From contig OZ244833.1 of the NCBI GenBank assembly GCA_965220535.1, positions 930,001 through 994,000 of the forward strand: a stretch of 64,000 nucleotides of DNA. Reading direction: 5' to 3'. Below the pieces are notes generated by a model. That model saw only the letters and a list, made by a program, of their open reading frames with translations. It searched no databases and was not told the origin of the DNA. This stretch comes from HK1 sp965220535 (GTDB taxonomy: Bacteria > Pseudomonadota > Gammaproteobacteria > HK1). Positions 8,443 through 17,641 of the stretch are shown here, in pieces (positions within the stretch are counted from its first letter, which is position 1; each line of letters begins with the position of its first letter). The position numbers and the translations under genes are program-made.

Positions 8443-9654
8443 CTACTCCGAAACGATCAGCGGTGCACCCAAACCAAGCGACTTGAGGCTATCGGCGACC
8501 TCGTTCGCCGACTGCCGCGAAGGCAAAGGACCCACCCGCACTCGGTAATAACGCTGTCCCCGATGACGGACCTCCTTCATCTGCACCGATTCCACCGACA
8601 TCCCGACCAGACGGTCTCGCAAGCGGGCGGCATTGGCCTGCCGGCGGAAGGAGGCGAGTTGGAGAAAAACGCCCCGGATCGCCTTTTTCAGCGAGGAGCC
8701 GGTGTTCGCTTCGGCGGAGGCAGGCTTGACGGCAGAGACCTCGGCGGAAGCCATGGGCTTCGACGGGAGCGAAGCCGGCGGATTCGACGGGGGCGGGGAT
8801 GGAGGCGAAGATGCGGATGCGGACGACGAAGACGAAGACTGCAAGGGCAGGCTCTCTTTTTGGATCGCCGAGGAAGAAGAGGGGGATGCCGGAGCGGAGA
8901 TCGGGACGGATGCAGCAACACTCGCCGGGGCCTTTGCCGAAATCCTCGCCCCGGCCTTCGCCACGTTCGTCGTTGTCGATGGCTTGTCGGGGGATCGATT
9001 CGAAGGCGGGGGATCCTTGGGTTCCAAGACCCGGATCTCGACCAAGCCCGTTCCCTTTTCCGCGATGCCGAGTTTGGCGGCCGCCACGTAGGAAAGATCG
9101 ATGATCCGATCCGGATGGAAAGGGCCTCGATCGTTGACTCGCACCACGATTTTTTTGCCGGTTTCGATATCCTGCACCGAGACGTAAGAGGGCAAGGGCA
9201 GGGTTTTATGCGCCGCGGTCATCTTCCACGCATCGAAGACCTCTCCGCTGGAGGTGCGGCGACCGTGGAATTTGCTGCCGTACCAAGAGGCGATTCCGCT
9301 TTCGATAAAACCCTTGGCATTGTCGAGCGGGTGATATCTGCGATTGTCGATGATGTAGGAAACCGGATTGCCGTAAGGACTTTTGGGCTCGGCCCGCACG
9401 ACGGCATCGGGAACGTCCTCGGCTTTCATGCCGGGACTCGGCGGCGAGGGGACACCGTCGGCCATATCTCGATCGACCGCATCCTCCTGGGTCGGAGGCG
9501 CCGGAGGGGTCGGCAGTTTGGGGGCCGAGGTGCATCCGGCGAGCAGCAAAAGCAGCGAAAGTACCGTCGATACCCGGCCCCAAGAATATCCGCGACAACG
9601 AAGATCGAAGTCGCGAATGCCAATTCGTCGATCAACCGGATGCGATACGTTCAC
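8443..9654 (-). CDS. rlpA: Septal ring lytic transglycosylase RlpA, lipoprotein with SPOR domain
   Basis: An outer-membrane lipoprotein of the RlpA family, which in Pseudomonas cleaves naked glycan strands at the septum. A lipobox ending LLLLLAGC precedes a disordered linker. The double-psi barrel follows with GIASWYGSKFHGRRTSSGE and VRVNDRGPF, holding the His and Asp positions needed for catalysis. A low-complexity Ser-Pro-Ala linker of about 120 residues leads to a C-terminal SPOR domain (GVFLQLASFRRQANA, YYRVRVGPL), which in this family binds denuded peptidoglycan. The GTG start at 9654 overlaps the end of mltB by 23 bases. A second GTG at 9573 gives a shorter signal sequence and is also possible. 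Confidence 0.93.
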   Translation of the reverse strand: MNVSHPVDRRIGIRDFDLRCRGYSWGRVSTVLSLLLLLAGCTSAPKLPTPPAPPTQEDAVDRDMADGVPSPPSPGMKAEDVPDAVVRAEPKSPYGNPVSYIIDNRRYHPLDNAKGFIESGIASWYGSKFHGRRTSSGEVFDAWKMTAAHKTLPLPSYVSVQDIETGKKIVVRVNDRGPFHPDRIIDLSYVAAAKLGIAEKGTGLVEIRVLEPKDPPPSNRSPDKPSTTTNVAKAGARISAKAPASVAASVPISAPASPSSSSAIQKESLPLQSSSSSSASASSPPSPPPSNPPASLPSKPMASAEVSAVKPASAEANTGSSLKKAIRGVFLQLASFRRQANAARLRDRLVGMSVESVQMKEVRHRGQRYYRVRVGPLPSRQSANEVADSLKSLGLGAPLIVSE

Positions 9655-10732
9655 GAATCATCTCCGATAGCTGAAAAATCGCGAGGGCATAGAGCCGGCT
9701 GTGGTTATAGCGGGTGATCGTATAGAAATTGTCGAAGCCGAGCCAATATTCATGACCGTCGCGCACCTCGAACTCGATCAAGGCCGCGTAGGTCTCGGGG
9801 TTTTCGTCGTACAAGGCTCGGTCTTGGCTCGGCAAAGAAACCCCTTGCCTTCGGATCGATCCCAAGGTCGTATGCGGCTTGATTCCTTGCGCGATGATCG
9901 CACGAAACGCATCCCCCTTCACCTGCGCTCGAATTGCGATCGGCGCTTTCGCGCTCCAGCCATGCTCGGCCAAGTAGTTGGCGACGCTGCCGATCGCATC
10001 CGCCCACGAATTCGCGAGGTCGCGATGGCCGTCCTCGTCGAAATCGATCGCGTAGTTTCGGTAACTGCTAGGGATGAACTGCGGAATTCCGATCGCCCCG
10101 GCATAAGAGCCCTCGATGCGCTGCAGATCGATATTCTCCTCGCAGGCCAAGAGAAAAAGGGATTCGAGTTCGGAACGAAAGAAGTCGGAGCGCCGAGGAT
10201 TGGAATGATAGCGAAAACCCAAGGTGGCCAACGAATCGAGCACCCGATAACTGCCTCGGTTCGCCCCGTAAGCGCTCTCGATACCGATGATCGCCGTGAT
10301 GATCTCCGCCGGCACCCCGAAATCCGATTCGGCCCGCTCGAGCAAGCGGGCGTGCTTTCGAGCGAATATCGCCCCCTTTTCGACCCGGGCTGCGGTCACC
10401 AACAAACGGCGATAACGATGCCACGGCATGCTCTCGGCGGGTCGCGCGATACGCTCGAGGACCGCATCGTTGACTTCGATCGCTGACAAGATATCGCGAA
10501 TTCGACCGGCATCGACGCAAGAATCATGCGAAATACGGTCAACGAAAGGCTCGATCTCGGTACGGGGATCCAAGCCCTCGGCCCGCGCGGCGGACGCCGC
10601 GAAGACCAGGCAAAGCGTCGCGATCGACAACGCCGGAACGAGCCGGACCCCGCTAGGCAATCGACGCTGTGATCCGAGCACCTTGAGTTCCTTTCGTTCG
10701 ACCGGCATCGAGCGCAGCATGAAGCGCAGCAT
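9632..10732 (-). CDS. mltB: Membrane-bound lytic murein transglycosylase B
   Basis: A periplasmic peptidoglycan-cleaving transglycosylase that makes 1,6-anhydromuramyl ends. A signal-like hydrophobic segment (ALSIATLCLVFAASAARA) is followed by the MltB domain with IIGIESAYGANRG, containing the catalytic Glu, and AGAIGIPQFIPSSY, then DFDEDGHRDL. I see no clear lipobox, so it may be a soluble periplasmic form. The ATG at 10732 overlaps the rodA stop as TGATG, a translational-coupling arrangement; later Met codons at residues 5 and 9 are alternatives. It sits between rodA and rlpA in the elongasome cluster. Confidence 0.93.
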   Translation of the reverse strand: MLRFMLRSMPVERKELKVLGSQRRLPSGVRLVPALSIATLCLVFAASAARAEGLDPRTEIEPFVDRISHDSCVDAGRIRDILSAIEVNDAVLERIARPAESMPWHRYRRLLVTAARVEKGAIFARKHARLLERAESDFGVPAEIITAIIGIESAYGANRGSYRVLDSLATLGFRYHSNPRRSDFFRSELESLFLLACEENIDLQRIEGSYAGAIGIPQFIPSSYRNYAIDFDEDGHRDLANSWADAIGSVANYLAEHGWSAKAPIAIRAQVKGDAFRAIIAQGIKPHTTLGSIRRQGVSLPSQDRALYDENPETYAALIEFEVRDGHEYWLGFDNFYTITRYNHSRLYALAIFQLSEMIRERIASG

Positions 10733-11868
10733 CACGCCGACAGCAGACGTCGATGGGTATGGATCGACATCATGATCCCGAAACCGGCCATCAAGGTCAC
10801 CATCGACGTCCCGCCGTAACTGATCAAAGGCAGCGGAATCCCGACCACCGGCAGGATACCCGACACCATGCCGATATTGACGAAGACATAGCAAAAGAAG
10901 GTCAACGTCAATGCCCCGGCCAGGATACGACCGAATGTTTCCTGGGCGTGATAGGCGATGAAAAGACCGCGCCCGATCACCGCAAAGTAAACCACCAGCA
11001 GGAGCAGCACTCCGAGCAAACCGAACTCCTCGCTGATCACGGCAAAGATGAAATCGGTCGAGCGCTCGGGCAAGAAATCGAGCCGCGACTGAGTGCCGTT
11101 AAGCCAACCCTTGCCGTATAAACCACCGGAGCCGATGGCAATCGTCGACTGGATGATGTGGTAACCGGCCCCGAGCGGATCGTCTTGAGGATTGAGCAAA
11201 GTGAGAATCCGCCGGCGCTGATAGTCGTGCATCATACTCCAAAGCAAGGGCATTGCGGCCAGCGCGACGGCTCCGAGCAAGGCGATCAAAACCCGGCTTA
11301 TCCCCGCAAAAAAAAGCACGAAGCCCCCGGCCACCGCCACCAACATCGAGGTGCCCAGATCCGGCTGGGCCATGATCATCGCGACCGGCACGGCGGTCAA
11401 CAGCCCCGCGATGGCCACCCTCGTCGCCCGCACCGGAACCGTTCCCGCACAAACGAAATAAGTGACCATCAAGGGCACCGCGAGTTTGGCCAGCTCCGAT
11501 GGCTGAATGCCCACCGGCCCGATCCTCAACCAACGCCTCGCTCCTTGGGCCACATCCCCGACGAACAAAACGCCGAGCAGGAGCAGCAAACACCCGACAT
11601 AGATCACCGGAATCAGAAAATGCAGACGCTCGGGACGGGTATGGGCCAAAACGATCATCAGCATCAAACCGACGACGAAACGAACGAACTGACGCACGAC
11701 CAACGCTTCGTCTTGACCGCTCGAGCTATAAAGCACCCCGAGGCCGAAAAATACCAATAGCACCACGCCCAACAACAGCGGCATATCGATACGCAGTTCG
11801 CGCGGAAAGGGCAGTCGGGCGAGGAGAGAACCGCCGCGCCCGACGATCGTTTCCGCACGACTTCTCAT
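10732..11868 (-). CDS. rodA: Rod-shape peptidoglycan glycosyltransferase RodA
   Basis: A SEDS-family integral membrane glycosyltransferase that polymerises lipid II in the elongasome together with PBP2. The 378-residue product from ATG 11868 has about ten hydrophobic segments. Family marks are GARRWLRIGPVGIQPSEL, the PDLGTSML loop with the catalytic Asp, DDPLGAGYHIIQS, SEEFGLLG, and the ending PLISYGGTSMVTLMAGFG. ATG 11868 overlaps the mrdA stop by four bases (ATGA), which fixes the start; the open frame upstream of it is an overlap inside mrdA. It forms the expected pair with mrdA. Confidence 0.95.
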   Translation of the reverse strand: MRSRAETIVGRGGSLLARLPFPRELRIDMPLLLGVVLLVFFGLGVLYSSSGQDEALVVRQFVRFVVGLMLMIVLAHTRPERLHFLIPVIYVGCLLLLLGVLFVGDVAQGARRWLRIGPVGIQPSELAKLAVPLMVTYFVCAGTVPVRATRVAIAGLLTAVPVAMIMAQPDLGTSMLVAVAGGFVLFFAGISRVLIALLGAVALAAMPLLWSMMHDYQRRRILTLLNPQDDPLGAGYHIIQSTIAIGSGGLYGKGWLNGTQSRLDFLPERSTDFIFAVISEEFGLLGVLLLLVVYFAVIGRGLFIAYHAQETFGRILAGALTLTFFCYVFVNIGMVSGILPVVGIPLPLISYGGTSMVTLMAGFGIMMSIHTHRRLLSA

Positions 11869-13868
11869 CGGCCCGGAGTCCGTGCGCTCCCGGCGATGAC
11901 GCCGGCGGCGGCCGGGGCGCGGGCGGGCGCGCTGCGCAGCGGGTTTCGCTCGCCTCGAAGCGGCGCGGCGGCCACCGGGCTTTTCTCCTCGGCCACCGTG
12001 GGCGATTCTTTCGATGGCGGACGGGAGAGCCATGCCTGTATCACCCCGGCGGCGACCGGAGCCGCCACCGCCCCTCCGCTACCCCCGTTCTCGATCACCA
12101 CCGCCACCGATATCTTCGGATCCTCCGCCGGGGCGAAAGCGATGAACAGGGCATGATCGTAAAGTCTTTTATCGATGGCTTCCTCGTCGTATTCCTCGTC
12201 CTGACCGATCGAATAGACCTGAGCGGTGCCGGTTTTGCCCGCCACCTTCCACGGGAAATCGGCGCCGACCTTATAAGCGGTTCCCCGACGATCGTGCATC
12301 ACCCCGACCATCGCCCCGACGATCGTGTCCCAATCCTCGTCGCTGTAAGCGCGCACCGGCGCGAGTCGCTGCGCCTGCATGAACTCGGCATGGCCGCCTT
12401 TATGCGCCGAGATGATGCGATGGATCAGCTGGGGCCGTAAACGCTCGCCCCGGTTGGCGACGGTCGCGGTCGCCGCTGCAAGCTGCAAAGGAGTGGCCAG
12501 CATGAAGCCCTGGCCGATACCGGTAATCAGCGTCTCCCCGGGGTACCATCCTTGTCCGTGCGTGCGACGCTTCCACTCGCGCGAGGGCACCAACCCGCTC
12601 CCTTCGCTCCCCAAGCGGATACCGGTCGGCTTGCCGAAACCGAATTCCGTGAAATAGTCGTGCATATCGTCGATGCCCAGAGCCAGCGCGAGCACGTAGA
12701 AATAGACATCGCAGGACTGCTCGATCGCCTCTTCGACCCCGACGATTCCATGCCCCCCGGCGCGCCAATCGCGATACCTGCGCTTCGTGCCGGGCAGGGT
12801 GAGCCAGCCCCGACACCAAGCCTTGGATTGGGCGTGTTCGAGATCTCCTTCGAGTCCGGCGAGCCCCAAAAAGGGCTTGACCGTCGAGCCCGGGGGGTAT
12901 TGGCCGCTGATCGCGCGGTGAAAGAGCGGGCGATCCGCAGATTGCGAAAGCGCGAGGTAGGCATCGGCGTCGACGGTGCCGCTGCCGAAGAGATTGAGAT
13001 CGAAACGCGGAGCGCTGGCCATCGCCAACACGAATCCCGTCGAGGGCTCGATGGCGACCACCGCCCCTTTATGCCCTTCGAGCATCTCCTCCGCCGCTTT
13101 TTGCAAGCGGATGTCGATGGTCAGGAAGAGATTTTGTCCCGGGACCGGATCCCGCCTTTCCAGGACCTGCAGCTTGCGTCCGCGCACGTCCGTCTCGACA
13201 TGCTCGTAGCCCACCCGTCCGCGCAGCAGATCTTCATAAGATCTCTCGATCCCGATTTTGCCGATATGCGATCGGCCGCGATAGGCGTTGGCATCGACCT
13301 GCCGAAGATCGCGCTCGTCGATCCGACCGACATAGCCGATCACATGCGCCCCCGTCGAGCCGAAGGGATAGTGTCGGGCCAACCACGCGCGGACGTTGAC
13401 CCCCGGGAAAAGATGGCGATTGACCTCGAAACGCGCCCGTTCCCGGTCCTCGAGTCGAAGACGCAAAGGCACGCTCTCGGAGCGCCTGGCCCCCTTCAGG
13501 GCGATATGAAACGCGCGCAGATCTTCGTCGCTGATATCGATGATCCGACGCAAGGAGGCGATCATCGCATCCAAGTCACCGACCACCTCGGGGATGACCT
13601 CGAGGCTGAACACCGGCAGATTCTGCGCGAGGATTTCGCCTTGGCGATCGAAGATGATGCCGCGGGTCGGAGACACCGGCTCGATCCGCACCCGGTTATC
13701 CTCCGAGAGCATCGCGAAATGGCGGTATTTGAAAACCTGCAGATGAGCGAGGCGAAGACCGAGGACCAAGGCGAGCGCAGTGACGATCACCGAAACCACG
13801 ATCAGCCGCGACGAGACCGTCCTCGATTCTCGCTGGGTATCCCGAACGACGTGGTGGCTGCCGATCAT
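11865..13868 (-). CDS. mrdA: Penicillin-binding protein 2 (elongasome transpeptidase)
   Basis: PBP2 cross-links peptidoglycan during lateral wall growth, working with RodA and MreBCD. From ATG 13868 (AAGGG seven bases upstream) it is 667 residues: one N-terminal membrane helix (LIVVSVIVTALALVLGLRL), a PBP dimerisation domain with TRGIIFDRQG, and the transpeptidase domain. The transpeptidase domain has STVK (nucleophile Ser near residue 330), SCD in the second motif, and KTG in GKTGTAQV. The last 50 residues are a Pro-Ala-Arg-rich tail without a known fold. The start is well supported because the frame upstream of it is rich in Arg and lies over the 12-bp repeat near 13971. Confidence 0.95.
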   Translation of the reverse strand: MIGSHHVVRDTQRESRTVSSRLIVVSVIVTALALVLGLRLAHLQVFKYRHFAMLSEDNRVRIEPVSPTRGIIFDRQGEILAQNLPVFSLEVIPEVVGDLDAMIASLRRIIDISDEDLRAFHIALKGARRSESVPLRLRLEDRERARFEVNRHLFPGVNVRAWLARHYPFGSTGAHVIGYVGRIDERDLRQVDANAYRGRSHIGKIGIERSYEDLLRGRVGYEHVETDVRGRKLQVLERRDPVPGQNLFLTIDIRLQKAAEEMLEGHKGAVVAIEPSTGFVLAMASAPRFDLNLFGSGTVDADAYLALSQSADRPLFHRAISGQYPPGSTVKPFLGLAGLEGDLEHAQSKAWCRGWLTLPGTKRRYRDWRAGGHGIVGVEEAIEQSCDVYFYVLALALGIDDMHDYFTEFGFGKPTGIRLGSEGSGLVPSREWKRRTHGQGWYPGETLITGIGQGFMLATPLQLAAATATVANRGERLRPQLIHRIISAHKGGHAEFMQAQRLAPVRAYSDEDWDTIVGAMVGVMHDRRGTAYKVGADFPWKVAGKTGTAQVYSIGQDEEYDEEAIDKRLYDHALFIAFAPAEDPKISVAVVIENGGSGGAVAAPVAAGVIQAWLSRPPSKESPTVAEEKSPVAAAPLRGERNPLRSAPARAPAAAGVIAGSARTPGR

Positions 13869-13970
13869 CGTGCGTCCCTTGCGCTCGAAAAGCCTTTGGA
13901 AAGGAAAAAGACAACGGGAAGAAAAAACCGAGCCGCGGCGACGACAAGCGAGCCGACGATAGGGAAAGAT

Positions 13971-14006
13971 CCCTCGATCCGTCCCTCGATCCATCCCTCG
14001 ATCCGG
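13971..14006. repeat. 12-bp tandem repeat between mreD and mrdA
   Basis: Three units of CCCTCGATCCGT, the second and third with small changes, lie in the 166-base gap between mrdA and mreD. I see no gene in the gap. Confidence 0.85.
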
Positions 14007-14034
14007 CCTTTTTCGAGCCCCCGCTTCTTGCGAT

Positions 14035-14532
14035 TCAAACCCCGTCCGCATCCAAATAGCGCCGCCGAACGATGCGCAGGGTATGGAAAACGAGCGGCCA
14101 TATCGCCGCGCTGGTCAAGGGGGAGAGCCAGTAGGCGGAGACGCTGAAGGGAATGTCGCGGATACCGTTGGACCACAGGATCGGCACTTGGTAAACGAAG
14201 ACGATCCAAAAGATCGTGAATCCCTGCTGCCAGGAAGGCAATACCCTCACCCGGCGATGCAAGGGGTGAACGATGGCCGCCGCGAGCCCGGCCCCCAAGG
14301 CATGCTGACCGAAAAGCGATCCGGTCATCGCATCGAGGAAAAGACCCGCCGTCCATCCGATCAGGATTCCGACGCGCGCCGGCAGGGCCATGCACCAGTA
14401 GATCAGCACCAACGCGACCCACGCCGGCCGCCACATCTCCAGCACTCGCGGCAGGGGAAGCGCGGTCAACATCAAAGCGACGACGAATGTGAGGGCGATA
14501 ATCCACCAATCGCGATACCTCGTCCGGGTCAC
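14035..14532 (-). CDS. mreD: Rod shape-determining membrane protein MreD
   Basis: A small integral inner-membrane subunit of the elongasome. The 165-residue protein has about five hydrophobic segments. It has the usual MreD features: an early LPLPRVLEMWRPAWVAL, then WTAGLFLDAMTGSLFGQHAL, and a basic cytosolic end. It overlaps the mreC stop by four bases and precedes mrdA. Assignment relies on these motifs and on the mreB-mreC-mreD order, since MreD sequences diverge strongly. Confidence 0.93.
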   Translation of the reverse strand: MTRTRYRDWWIIALTFVVALMLTALPLPRVLEMWRPAWVALVLIYWCMALPARVGILIGWTAGLFLDAMTGSLFGQHALGAGLAAAIVHPLHRRVRVLPSWQQGFTIFWIVFVYQVPILWSNGIRDIPFSVSAYWLSPLTSAAIWPLVFHTLRIVRRRYLDADGV

Positions 14533-15353
14533 CCTCCACCTCTTTGTTCATCGACAGGCGAAGGCTCCCTCGCCTCGTCGACCTTTGCCACCGGCTCCCG
14601 CCACACCAACAGCACTTCCCGGTTGCGACCGAGCAAAGCGCTGGGACGAACGCGGATCTCGGCGAATGTCTGGCCCGGATGGCGCTCGACGCTCACCACC
14701 TCCCCCACCGGATAACCGGAGGGAAAGCGCCCGCCGAGCCCCGAGGTGACCAATCGATCGCCCTTTCTGATATCGGCGCTTTTGGGGACATGGGAAAGAA
14801 AGAGGAGATCGAGAGAGCCGCCGCCGACCGCCACCGCCTGCAAACCGTTGCGCTGGACCTGTACCGGCAGCGCATGACCGGGGTCGGTGATCAACAAGGC
14901 GGTGGAGGAAAACAGCCCGGTCCCCAAGATCTGCCCCATCACCCCTTGGGAATCGATCAGGGACTGCCCCACCACCACCCCGTCGGCACTGCCCTTGTTG
15001 ATGACCAAACGACTGAGAAAGGGATCCATCCCCACCGTGATCAGCTCCGCCACCAACACCTTTTCCGCGAACTTCACCGGGCTTCCGAGCAGTTCGCGCA
15101 GGCGCCGATTTTCCGCTTCCAGCTCGGCGAGTTTGCTCAAACGCGCACTGGCTCGCAGGTGCTCGGCGCGCAAGGATTCGTTCTCCGCCAAGAGCATGCT
15201 GCGGGTGGAGACCTGCTCGATCGTCCACCGACTCAAGCGCAGCGGCATATCGACGACGAGCTGCAGCGGATAGAGGAAGGTTTCCAGCAGACTGCGCGCT
15301 GAATCCAACCGATGCGTGCGGTGATCGATGCTCATCAACGCGACCGAGACCAC
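14529..15353 (-). CDS. mreC: Rod shape-determining protein MreC
   Basis: A periplasmic scaffold that links cytoplasmic MreB filaments to PBP2. Visible parts are the end of an N-terminal membrane helix (VSVALMSIDH), a coiled coil (ENESLRAEHLRASARL to ENRRLREL), and the two beta-domains with INKGSADGVVVGQ and GDRLVTSGLGGRFPSGYPVG. Marked from GTG 15353, the first half of the membrane helix is missing. The frame stays open upstream and encodes a plausible N-terminus (IIKSDTSLFFVRRPFLPLR), but offers only ATC or ATA codons, no ATG, GTG or TTG. The true start is therefore probably 15425 or 15443 with a rare initiator, or a base has changed. A purine-rich GGGAGA precedes 15425. Confidence 0.9.
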   Translation of the reverse strand: MVSVALMSIDHRTHRLDSARSLLETFLYPLQLVVDMPLRLSRWTIEQVSTRSMLLAENESLRAEHLRASARLSKLAELEAENRRLRELLGSPVKFAEKVLVAELITVGMDPFLSRLVINKGSADGVVVGQSLIDSQGVMGQILGTGLFSSTALLITDPGHALPVQVQRNGLQAVAVGGGSLDLLFLSHVPKSADIRKGDRLVTSGLGGRFPSGYPVGEVVSVERHPGQTFAEIRVRPSALLGRNREVLLVWREPVAKVDEAREPSPVDEQRGGG

Positions 15354-15488
15354 GACGACGAAAATGATCCGCAGGGGCAGGAAGGGTCGACGGACGAAAA
15401 AAAGGGACGTATCGGATTTGATGATCGCTCTCCCGCTCGATATTCCCGAAGACTTTCGATCCGATCGAGATGCCGCGAAGGCCCCGGC

Positions 15489-16538
15489 CTATTGCTCCGA
15501 CTCGAAGATATCGATGCCCTTTTCGTCCACCATATCAAGGGCTCGCCCGCCGCCGCGGGCGACGCAGGTCAACGGATCGTCGGCCACGATCACCGGCACC
15601 CCCGTTTCCTGCGAGAGCAGACGATCGATATCGCGCAACAAAGCACCGCCGCCGGTGAGCACGATTCCGTGTTCGGCCACGTCCGCTCCGAGCTCCGGGG
15701 GCGTTTTTTCCAGCGCCGCGCGAACCGCGCTGACGATCCCCGAAAGAGGCTCTTGCAGGGCATCGAGAATTTCGCTGCTGTGGAGCATGAATTTGCGCGG
15801 AACCCCCTCGGCCAGATTATGACCGTGCACCTCGATGGCCTTCGCCTCGTCCTCTTCGTTGCGAAACGCACTGCCGATTTGATGTTTGATGCGCTCGGCC
15901 GTCGCCTCGCCGATGATCGTGCCGTAAATCCGGCGGACATAGCTGATGATCGATTCGTCGAAGCGGTCTCCGCCGATACGCACCGATTCCGAATAGACCA
16001 CGCCGTTGAGGGAAATCACCGCGACCTCGGTCGTCCCGCCGCCGATATCGAGCACCATCGAGCCGCTGGCATCGCTGACCGGCATCCCCGCTCCGATGGC
16101 CGCGGCCATCGGTTCCTCGACGATATAGACATCGCGCGCCCCGGCTCCGGCGGCCGACTCGCGAATCGCGCGTCTTTCGACTTGGGTCGAGCCGCAGGGA
16201 ACGCAAACCAGAACCCGGGGACTCGGGCGCATGAAGCGGTTTTCGTGGACCTTGTGGATGAAAAACTGCAGCATCTTCTCGGTGACGGTGAAGTCGGCGA
16301 TGACTCCGTCCTTCAACGGGCGGATGACTTTGATATTGCCCGGGGTCCGCCCCAACATCCCTTTGGCTTCTTTGCCCACCGCGGCGATGCGGTCGCTGCC
16401 GGAGGGACCTTGGCGCACCGCGACCACCGAGGGCTCGTTCAGAACAATCCCCTTGTCGCGGGCGAAGATCAGGGTGTTGGCGGTCCCCAAGTCGATGGAG
16501 AGGTCGTTTGAAAACAGGCCCCGCAGGCGCTTTAGCAT
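15489..16538 (-). CDS. mreB: Rod shape-determining actin homologue MreB
   Basis: A cytoplasmic actin-like ATPase whose membrane-bound filaments orient lateral wall synthesis. From ATG 16538 it has 349 residues, normal for MreB. Signatures are SIDLGTANTLIF (phosphate 1), VVAVRQG, GMLGRTPGNIKVIRPLKDG, DIGGGTTEVAVISLNG (phosphate 2) and VLTGGGALLRDID. The open frame extends upstream to 16661 but the added residues do not fit the family. It is the first gene of the minus-strand elongasome cluster and is transcribed divergently from gatC. Confidence 0.96.
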   Translation of the reverse strand: MLKRLRGLFSNDLSIDLGTANTLIFARDKGIVLNEPSVVAVRQGPSGSDRIAAVGKEAKGMLGRTPGNIKVIRPLKDGVIADFTVTEKMLQFFIHKVHENRFMRPSPRVLVCVPCGSTQVERRAIRESAAGAGARDVYIVEEPMAAAIGAGMPVSDASGSMVLDIGGGTTEVAVISLNGVVYSESVRIGGDRFDESIISYVRRIYGTIIGEATAERIKHQIGSAFRNEEDEAKAIEVHGHNLAEGVPRKFMLHSSEILDALQEPLSGIVSAVRAALEKTPPELGADVAEHGIVLTGGGALLRDIDRLLSQETGVPVIVADDPLTCVARGGGRALDMVDEKGIDIFESEQ

Positions 16539-17127
16539 GACGATGATGGGCTCCGAAGGCCGATTCGCTAAGGGTTTTCGATATCGGGCGGTATTCGAAA
16601 AGTCGAGCGATGCCGCACAAAACAAGCCGAATCTTGCGAGATCCGAATGACTTCGTCTCACCCGGTTCGCAGCCCGCCTTCTCGCAAGGGCTTTCGAGCC
16701 GCCGAGCGAAGCGGGATTTTATACCGCATCGATCTTCGCGCTTCGAAGATCGGATCCCCCTTCCCTTTTTCGCTTTTATGCGCCTGTGCGAGCGAAACGC
16801 TTTTTTCTTTCGATCCGGCAAAAGAAGGGTCGATTTTTGCGCATCCGAGCCCCGAGGCTCGATATATCGGAGGGATCTCGATCTTTCGGCCGCGACGATA
16901 TCTTTGGAAAAGCCGATATCTTTGGAAAAGCGACGATATTTTATAGAAATTTCCATCTTCCCTGCCAAAAAGATCGGGGGTTTCGCCTCTCATCCACCGC
17001 TAAAATACCCCCTTGGGCCTTAAGATCCGAACGATAGCGATATCGACAAGCCTTAAGATACCCCTTTCGGCTATTCGGATCATGCCGAAAAGACCTCAAA
17101 GCCACCTGCTTCGAAGGATCCCGAGCG
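16539..17127. other. Divergent intergenic region between mreB and gatC, with an 18-bp tandem repeat
   Basis: I see no gene here. The region must hold the promoters of both operons, but no clean sigma-70 boxes stand out. Two perfect copies of the 18-mer CGATATCTTTGGAAAAGC lie at 16896-16913 and 16914-16931, followed by AT-rich sequence. Being perfect and adjacent, they look like a recent slippage product, or a duplicated operator. Confidence 0.6.
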
Positions 17128-17415
17128 ATGCCGATCTCCAAAAGCGACGTCTTGGAAGTCGCCAAACTGGCACGAGTTCTCGTAGCGGAAGAAGAAGTGT
17201 CCAAGATCGCCGACGACCTCTCGGATATCATCGATCTCGTGGAACGAATGAATGCCGTCGATAGCGAAGGGGTCGTGCCGATGGCCCACCCCCTCGATAT
17301 GTCCCGATCGCTCCGAAGCGATGAAATCACCGAGGAAGACCGACGAGATGCATTGCAGAGCCTGGCCCCGATGACCCGAGACGGGCTGTATATCGTTCCC
17401 AAGGTCATCGAATAA
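17128..17415 (+). CDS. gatC: Asp-tRNA(Asn)/Glu-tRNA(Gln) amidotransferase subunit C
   Basis: The small subunit that stabilises the GatA-GatB complex, which amidates mischarged Glu-tRNA(Gln) or Asp-tRNA(Asn). The 95-residue product shows the family pattern: an N-terminal helix EVAKLARVLVAEEEVSKIADDL, the segment DIIDLVERMNAVD, and then PMAHPLDMSRSLRSDE. The C-terminus reads YIVPKVIE, typical of GatC. It is the first gene of the gatCAB set; the gap to gatA is 226 bases and holds tandem repeats. Confidence 0.95.
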   Translation: MPISKSDVLEVAKLARVLVAEEEVSKIADDLSDIIDLVERMNAVDSEGVVPMAHPLDMSRSLRSDEITEEDRRDALQSLAPMTRDGLYIVPKVIE

Positions 17416-17420
17416 GGTCT

Positions 17421-17504
17421 TCGTATACGGTCGTCGTATACGGTCGTCGGGCAAAGCCATCGAGGGAAGCCTTCGAGCGAAGCCTTCGAGCGAAGCCTTC
17501 GAGG
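17421..17504. repeat. Two 13-bp tandem repeats between gatC and gatA
   Basis: TCGTATACGGTCG occurs twice in tandem at 17421-17446. GAAGCCTTCGAGC then occurs three times at 17466-17504, the last copy ending in G. Neither lies in a gene. Confidence 0.85.
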
Positions 17505-17641
17505 GAAGGATGGAACGAGGAATCGAAGCCTCGGGTGCGCAAGTCGGGTGCGCAAAATCCATCGGCTTTGCGATTCGATCCTTTTTCCTACGGGCGACTT
17601 CGGTCCATGACAGATCTTCAACGCTCACCTTCGATATCGAA

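Noticed and set aside
12552..14147. 531-codon plus-strand frame opposite mrdA
   Set aside because: Composition is that of a reverse-complement shadow; mrdA on the other strand has all catalytic motifs.
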